Origin: Rhizophagus irregularis
Taxonomy: Eukaryota > Glomeromycota > Glomeromycetes > Glomerales > Glomeraceae
Direction: 5' to 3'
Length of the DNA stretch: 64,000 nt
Assembly (NCBI RefSeq): GCF_026210795.1
Contig: NC_089444.1
Location: 3,896,501 to 3,960,500, forward strand
The notes beneath the pieces were generated by a model. That model was not told the DNA's origin and did not search any database. It saw nothing but the letters and a program-made list of their open reading frames with translations. The position numbers and the translations under genes were made by a program. Positions 58,440 to 64,000 of this stretch are shown piece after piece. Within the stretch, counting starts at the first letter, position 1. Every line of letters begins with the position of its first letter.

Positions 58440-58712
58440 GGCGGATGGAATATAACAAATGTTTTTCTCGGACGAAGCATTATTATATTCTTTATAGTAA
58501 GGTATCGAAATCCACAGGTAAGAATTCAAATATAGTATATAATGATTTTAAAAAAACAGTAATTAAATTATTCGTAATATCCTATTTTGATATTTCCGTT
58601 TGAGTTAATAATTTAGATTTTTTTTGGACATTGCGTTCGTTATACACTATTACGCAAAATAAGTTCTCTTATTTTTTATACCAAGGTATTTTACGTTAAA
58701 ATATCGTTTGCC

Positions 58713-58988
58713 CTCTAGTTCTAAGATATACTAGGAATACATTTATTCATTTATTTAATTATAAGTATTCTTAAAGCATCTTGTTTAATTCAATTTTTCA
58801 GCTGCGGCGCACCTACTGTATATAGTACTAGTTAAATATGGTTTATTGAAAATGTACCATAATTTATAATTAGAGCACTTAAGCAATCCTTTATTTGTTT
58901 TTTTCGACGAATTTTGTTAATAATATTAATAAATTAATTATTCTGTTGGCCATGTATTTACAACGGAATAGTATTAATATATATGATC
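58713..58988. other. ~275-bp insertion specific to triplication copy 3
   Basis: Copies 1 and 2 read TTTGCCCTTTCCAA; here TTTGCCCT is separated from TTCCAATTTTTC by 275 bp containing CAGCTGCGGCGCACCTACTG. No terminal repeats or clear target duplication were found, so the mechanism is open. Confidence 0.6.
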
Positions 58989-59850
58989 CAATTCCAATTT
59001 TTCTTTAATGTCCGCTGATGTTTCAATAATATTTAATTTTATTAGAAGAACATTTGATACGCTATATTATAAAATACCTTTTTTGAATATCCGAGAAAGG
59101 ATGATAATACTATAGAAATTACATAAAGATTTTTTTCTTGCATTATTGTTATGTTTTTCATTCTTTCTTTAAAAACAAGGAAATAGACATTTAAGAGGTT
59201 TAAAAATAAAATTTTGTTAACGGAAAAAAATTTTCATAAACCTTTTTTGTATGATTTGGGCTTTTTTTGCATCATATTTACATTTTTGTTATTTTTTGCG
59301 CGCGCTTTGAATATGACCAAATCTTCCAAAATAAATTATCTGATGCAATCTGAATTCATAATATTTGAAACACAAATTGTATTAATTGATCAGGTGATAA
59401 TCTTTTTATTATATGGGGATCAATTAAAATACATAATGCATTATTATTTGTCGTTACACAAAATTAACCTTTAACAAGGACCAAAATTTCTTTATTTTCT
59501 TTATTTTCCTTTGTTTTCCTTTTTAGTTTAACCAATAACACATATGCAAGACAAAATAAATTGGTTGTTTAAAAAAATTCGATTTTTTTATTTTCTTTAT
59601 TTTCCTTTTTAAAAGATAAAAAACTATTAAACAAGCTCAACCAATCACTCCTCTACAGAACAAAGCTCGAAATTAATTGTTAAATTACGTCGTTATATTA
59701 AAGATGAAAGAAAGAAATGTTTGAAAGTTTTTTTCTAATTATTTAAAGATAAACTACAAAGAATACCAAATTTATTGTTTGTAAAATTAATTTCGTTTTG
59801 TTGATCATTCAAGGGAATACAGCCTATTTAATAATATTGAAAAAAATCAA

Positions 59851-59861
59851 TATATAAATGG
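59851..59861 (+). promoter_or_regulatory. TATA box of secreted-peptide gene 3
   Basis: TATATAAATGG, as in the other copies. Confidence 0.6.
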
Positions 59862-59996
59862 CTTTCCCACTTGTTAAGAATTTCACCAATTCACAATTCA
59901 ACTAATTCAGAAAATAAAATAAAAATTTTTTAAAGAATAGTTCTTTTAAATAAGAAATTAAAAATATCCAAACACAAAAAGATACACGCTATAAAA

Positions 59997-60282
59997 ATGA
60001 ATTTGCGTCAAATCTTCTTTGCTCTCTTGATTGTACTTATGGCTACTATCGTAACAGCCTCTCCTTTGAATTTAGATCAATTAATTAAGAGGTAAATACA
60101 AATAGAATATTAATACTTTTTAAAAATCAACGAAAGAAATCTATTAATTTTATTAATTTAATTATTAAAGAAAAAATGCTCAAAAAGACGAAAGTCCATC
60201 GAAAGAAAAAGACGGCAAAGTCAGGGCTACGTTTGCACCTAAAAAAGGCGGAGGTAAAGGTGGAATAACAGGCAGCTCCTAG
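59997..60282 (+). CDS. Small secreted peptide precursor, copy 3, 68 aa
   Basis: Exons 59997-60091 and 60171-60282 join in phase. The signal peptide is MNLRQIFFALLIVLMATIVT (Ser3Leu relative to copy 1), followed by the same SPLNLDQLIKR and KNAQKDESPSKEKDGK. The tail is Gly/Lys-rich (FAPKKGGGKGGITGSS) and is the longest of the three, probably closest to the ancestral end because copy 1 still contains related DNA after its stop. Confidence 0.78.
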
Positions 60283-60600
60283 TTTATTCATCATCATATT
60301 TTGTATATTAGAAACTTTTTATCAAGCATTATTCATTCTCACTTATTTAGCATTGTTTCAAAGCATGATATCAATAATTGATCGCATTATTATAAATTAT
60401 AGAATACTTCATATAAAAAAAAAAGTTTACATATATAGTTAGTCATAAAGTCCTAAATTATTACTATCTTTCAATTTCATTTCCTTTCTTTTAGAAATCA
60501 TAAGTTTTTGAAAAACTTCGATATTGTTTTCTTTAAAATTTGTACCGATTTCTTTTTTAAAAGAATTAAATAGAAATGTGCTTTACAAAGTATCTTTAAT

Positions 60601-61459
60601 TTTTAAAAAACGTTGACACTGCGCTAAAATCATATGATTCACACGTCGTTTTGTGCGTCGTTATTAAACGTCATACAACGCGTTGCAAAAGTGAAAAAAT
60701 GCACCGCCACTACACTTTTTTAATTTACCGTAAAAACGATTTCACTGTATCTATTTTACTATTGTAAACATATAGTCAAAACGTAGTAATTTATTTTTTA
60801 CAATGTTGTAAACACACTTTATTTGCATATATATTTAATAAAGTAAACAACTGAATGTTATATATTAGTGAAAGGTATTGGCATCCCTATTCCCTACTCA
60901 AGTGATAAACACCATTCACTCCTTTTCGTCTTACCAAGTTAGTATACTAGTTAAGAATTAAAAAATAAATTAATTAAGAAATTATTTTCTTTAAAAAAAT
61001 ATTTTGAAACTCATCATTATCATAACTATTTACTATACTTTTTTCTACTCATTTGATGGTCCATTGGTGAGTAGCAGTAATTGTAATTAACATGGCCCAA
61101 AGGCTGGAAATACATTGAGGTAAACAATTATAAAAATTGAATAACTCTAGTATGACTTTGCAGAAACCTGTGATTTGCTACCAAGCAGTTACTAGTACTC
61201 AATCGCATCAATTTTGAATCGATCACGTGACGATAAATTTTGTGATGATTTCGAATGAATTTAAGTAATAAATATTTTCAAATCAGCTATCTTTATTCGG
61301 TTGTGTTTTTAGATAGTTTTTTAGTCAGGGCTCGAATGTTTGAGCGATGATTCTACATTGTGTTTTTTTTATAATTTTTATTAGTTCAATTTATTATCAA
61401 TGTATTCTCCTGACTAACCTTAAAATAAATAAATAAATAAATAAATATTTTCAAATCAT
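60601..61459. other. No gene seen; shared segments
   Basis: Holds the AACGTTGACACTGCGC block (60,610), the CTACTCAAGTGATAAACACC motif (60,895) and the CTACTCATTTGATGGTCCAT segment (61,045), all shared with other parts of the window. An AAAT microsatellite lies just before 61,435. Confidence 0.5.
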
Positions 61460-62235
61460 GTTCTACCCTATAACACGTTACAGTGTTGCTAAGGTGGTCA
61501 ATGGGGAGTAATCCCCTTGACACACTGCAGTTGGCCCCAAATACCAATAAATACCTACTGATGTAGGTGGTCCGGGGTGGGTTTAGGGTGGCCCTAGTTG
61601 GGTCAGGTAAGACGAAAAGTAGTAGAGTAGGGCCGGTGTGTTGAGTAGAGTATTGTGATGTTTAGCGGTGTGTAACATAAGAGTGATACGAATAGTAGTA
61701 GAGTATGGTGGAGGTGTTGAGTAGAGTATAACGTGGATGTGGCATTATACTCAAGTGATAAATAAACACCTCGGCCCAAGCTCAGCCCAGCGTTTTGGCC
61801 GGGTGTCTATTCATCACTTGAGTATAGTTCACACCCTTTATGTTACACACCGCTAAACATCACAATACTCTACTCAACACACCGGCCCTACTCTACTACT
61901 TTTCGTCTTACCTGTAACATAAAGGGTGTGAACTATACTCAAGTGATGAATAGACACCCGGCCAAAACGCTGGGCTGAGCTTGGGCCGAGGTGTTTATTT
62001 ATCACTTGAGTATAATGCCACATCCACGTTATACTCTACTCAACACTTCCACCATACTCTACTACTATTCGTATCACTCAGTTGGGTCACCCTAAATCTC
62101 TGCACCAGGGTGGCGCTATCTTCGGGCAGTTTGATTATAGCGTAGTTTAGATAGCGTTTGACTTTTTATTTTAATTTGTTCTTGTCTATCTTTCTGTAAT
62201 CTTGTTCACATGGATATTAAAAAAAAAAAAAAAAA
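61460..62235 (+). mobile_element. Retrotransposed (SINE/LINE-end-like) insertion with poly-A tail
   Basis: A ~25-bp direct repeat (ending TATTTTCAAATCAT) flanks it at 61,435-61,459 and 62,236-62,260. The right side is preceded by an uninterrupted run of about 20 A. The body is much GC-richer than its surroundings. Without the element nested at 61,606-62,079 it is about 290 bp. Poly-A plus a long target duplication indicates LINE-mediated retrotransposition. Pol III boxes were not convincingly seen. Confidence 0.6.
61606..62079. mobile_element. Interleaved inverted-repeat (A-B-A'-B') element nested in the retro-insertion
   Basis: A (61605-61679) is the perfect complement of A' (61839-61913). 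B (61681-61846) complements B' (61914-62079) with one mismatch. A and the start of B are themselves related (AAAAGTAGTAGAGTA / GAATAGTAGTAGAGTA), so the two outer ends act as imperfect inverted repeats. A 10-bp direct repeat AGTTGGGTCA flanks the whole (61596-61605; 62080-62089), close to the 9-10 bp of MULE-type elements. No ORF. Confidence 0.75.
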
Positions 62236-62341
62236 AAATAAATAAATATTTTCAAATCATAAAAAAATTATCATATGGATCTTAAAAAAGTAGTAATAGT
62301 ACGAATTGAAAATTTTTAATCTATTAAATAATATTTGATGG

Positions 62342-62643
62342 CAAATTTAAATTATTTAAATTCTCATATAAGGCCGGGCAAAAAAATAATTTAGATTCTC
62401 GTGACCCGGCCGGGTCAGTTTTTCGAAAAATGGAAATTTTTTTTTTTATAGTAAAAATTTTTTATCACATGATTTTAAGTTTTTGGCCAATGTGCGTAAA
62501 AAAATTTTTTACATATGAACAAATTTTACATATATAAAAAAAAATGCCGGCCAGCTGGGTTATTTTTAAAATTTTATGTCACAAGAATCTAAAAAATTTT
62601 TTTTGCTCGGCCTTATATGAGAATTTAAATAATTTAAATTTGC
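62342..62643. mobile_element. MITE-like hairpin, ~300 bp with ~60-bp inverted ends
   Basis: GCAAATTTAAATTATTTAAA followed by TTCTCATATAAGGCCGGGCA at the left is mirrored at the right (TGCTCGGCCTTATATGAGAA, TTTAAATAATTTAAATTTGC). A partial extra copy of the outer motif follows at 62,685. No ORF; target duplication not resolved. Confidence 0.7.
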
Positions 62644-63083
62644 ATACTATTCTTTTTAATGAACACTTATTACTTTACAGAGATAAAAATTTAAATAACT
62701 TAAATTTGCATATTTTTTAATGAATACTTAACTACTTTACGAGGGCGAAAATTTACTAAGTTTATGCTAAATTTACAATTTATCATTATTTGAAATGAAT
62801 TTCGGCCTGTACTAAATTTACATACTACTTAGTATGTATAGTACTAGTAGTTCCACCCGATATTTGGTTTTTTTTATAAATTAAGATATTAAGATACTGT
62901 TATGCCAGTTCTTGAATGCTTATGAAAATAAGCGTATATGTATGGTAAGCAAATAAATGTTAATAAACGCGTAGTGAAATAAATTATATTAAAATACTAA
63001 TAAGTGTATCACTGTCGATCAATTTACGAATGTAACACAATAAAATAAATGTAAACTCAATCAAATGCGAATACGGTAACTAG
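62644..63083. other. No gene seen
   Basis: AT-rich flank. Confidence 0.45.
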
Positions 63084-63237
63084 ATGATGAAGTATTTGTT
63101 GACTCGAAACAAACTTTTTTCGTTGGTCCCTTAAACTTCATTATATTTTTCATTTTTGCCAAATATTTCTTGTTGACTTTTTATTGAAGTCCACATCCAA
63201 ATTCTTCTTCCATCGCCGAATTATAAATCGCCTCCAT
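63084..63237 (-). pseudogene. Unrecognised gene, copy 2 (5' fragment only)
   Basis: It begins with MEAIYKL at ATG 63237 and shares MEEEFGCGLQ and KVCFESTNTS-like sequence with 55,190-55,644, with stops and deletions. The rest of the gene is missing downstream. Confidence 0.45.
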
Positions 63238-63493
63238 AATTTTGATTCGTTGTTAAAGTATAGCTATTTTTACTTTACATCATGTTATTACAAATAGCTT
63301 TGTGTGTAACTCGAAGTTACATTTAATTACGTGATTATTAATAATATGGACTACTAATTAAAACATGTACTACGTTACTCAACAGAAATCCTATATAAGA
63401 TTTAACCGCCCAGCAGGACATTACGGCAGAGTTCCCGTTCTGATTTCTTCATTTATATTTATATTTAAATAGTATTTTACTTGCTGTCATTTC

Positions 63494-64000
63494 ATGGCTC
63501 AATATCGGGCTCCTTACGAACGACCACCCTTTACTCCACCAGGCGTCCTCTTACCTATGGACAAACCTCGCGGAATGGCTATACTTCTGGTACTCCCACA
63601 CAACGTACAGCTTGCTACTATATGGCTCCTAGACCAGTTTATGGTATACCTTTAGGTAGTATATCACCAATGGCAGCTCCAGGTTCAGATATAGAAAAAT
63701 TGACAACTCTTTTCATTGGAGGGATATCACCAGGAGTAACTGATGATTGGAAAAAATTCTCAATTATTTAATTTTTTGGTGGGCAAATGAATGCTATATA
63801 TCGAAGGGATGGAAATTTTAACGTACACTATATTATCAAATTGGATTCTTATGAACCTTGGAGCTTTAAACGAAGGCGTAAATATTTTGAAGTGTATTAA
63901 GAAAAAACTTTATATAATTTTCTTACGACCTTTTTCCCAGATATCTTTCGAATTTATCTTAGTCTTGAAAACTTATTGGCGCATGAACATCTTCAGGTGT
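63494..64000 (+). pseudogene. RBM25-like RNA-binding protein, degenerate copy 2, runs off window
   Basis: It starts MAQYRAPYERPPFTPPG. A one-base change then shifts into the frame RPLTYGQTSRNGYTSGTPTQ, continuing MAPRPVYGIPLGSISPMAAP, GSDIEKLTTLFIGGISPGVT and DDW before sequence identical in type to the insert of copy 1 (NVHYIIKLDSYEPWSFKRRR). The RRM start is better preserved than in copy 1. The 3' part lies outside the window. A CCTATATAAG TATA-like site lies about 100 bp upstream. Confidence 0.58.

Larger units (their letters stand above)
58440..60600 (+). repeat. Segmental triplication, copy 3
   Basis: Collinear with copies 1 and 2, but interrupted at about 58,713-58,988 by sequence absent from the other two (separate entry). 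Confidence 0.85.

Noticed and set aside
58713-58988. Insertion in triplication copy 3 as a MITE
   Set aside because: No terminal inverted repeats or target duplication were found, so only an insertion of unknown type is claimed.

Overview
The window looks like nuclear DNA of an arbuscular mycorrhizal (Glomeromycotina) fungus, most like Rhizophagus. The reasons are very AT-rich sequence, short GT-AG introns, families of TKL-type protein kinases, an ML-domain secreted protein, a Kex2-processed repeat precursor, MATA-HMG-like debris and dense DNA transposons. The organism call is inference from gene content. No tRNA, rRNA or CRISPR array was recognised. All splicing is manual: exons were chained by GT..AG sites, reading phase and family resemblance.

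Layout. 1-5.7 kb: a kinase with one nonsense codon, a secreted 18-bp-repeat precursor (KEP type), an unrecognised broken gene and a kinase fragment beside hairpin-intron units. 6.1-9.7 kb: an apparently intact hAT transposon (749-aa transposase, 8-bp target duplication) inside an older MITE. 9.7-13.1 kb: gene-free. 13.1-16.4 kb: ML-domain protein, HMG-box relic and nicotinamide riboside kinase. 16.4-27.4 kb: a duplicated kinase block with two arrays of tandem kinase N-lobe exons; one exon carries two MITEs, one of which hosts a third.

28,017-41,916: the main object, a 13.9-kb CACTA/Tnp2-class (CMC) element. It has 14-bp perfect terminal inverted repeats and a 3-bp TTG target duplication. It carries two divergent gene pairs: a Lys-rich 255-aa protein (-) with the Tnp2 transposase (+), and a SANT/Myb-like polyQ protein (-) with a polyN/FG-repeat/polyQ/zinc-knuckle protein (+). 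Three of the four read through open in spliced form; the transposase has one doubtful spot near its C-terminus.

42-64 kb: transposon debris, hairpin-intron microexon arrays, and a ~2-kb segment present three times. Each copy of that segment carries one small secreted peptide gene with a conserved TATA box and a divergent C-terminus. The end of the window holds two broken copies of a divergent pair (an unknown protein and an RBM25-like RNA-binding protein), and a poly-A-tailed insertion that contains an interleaved inverted-repeat element.
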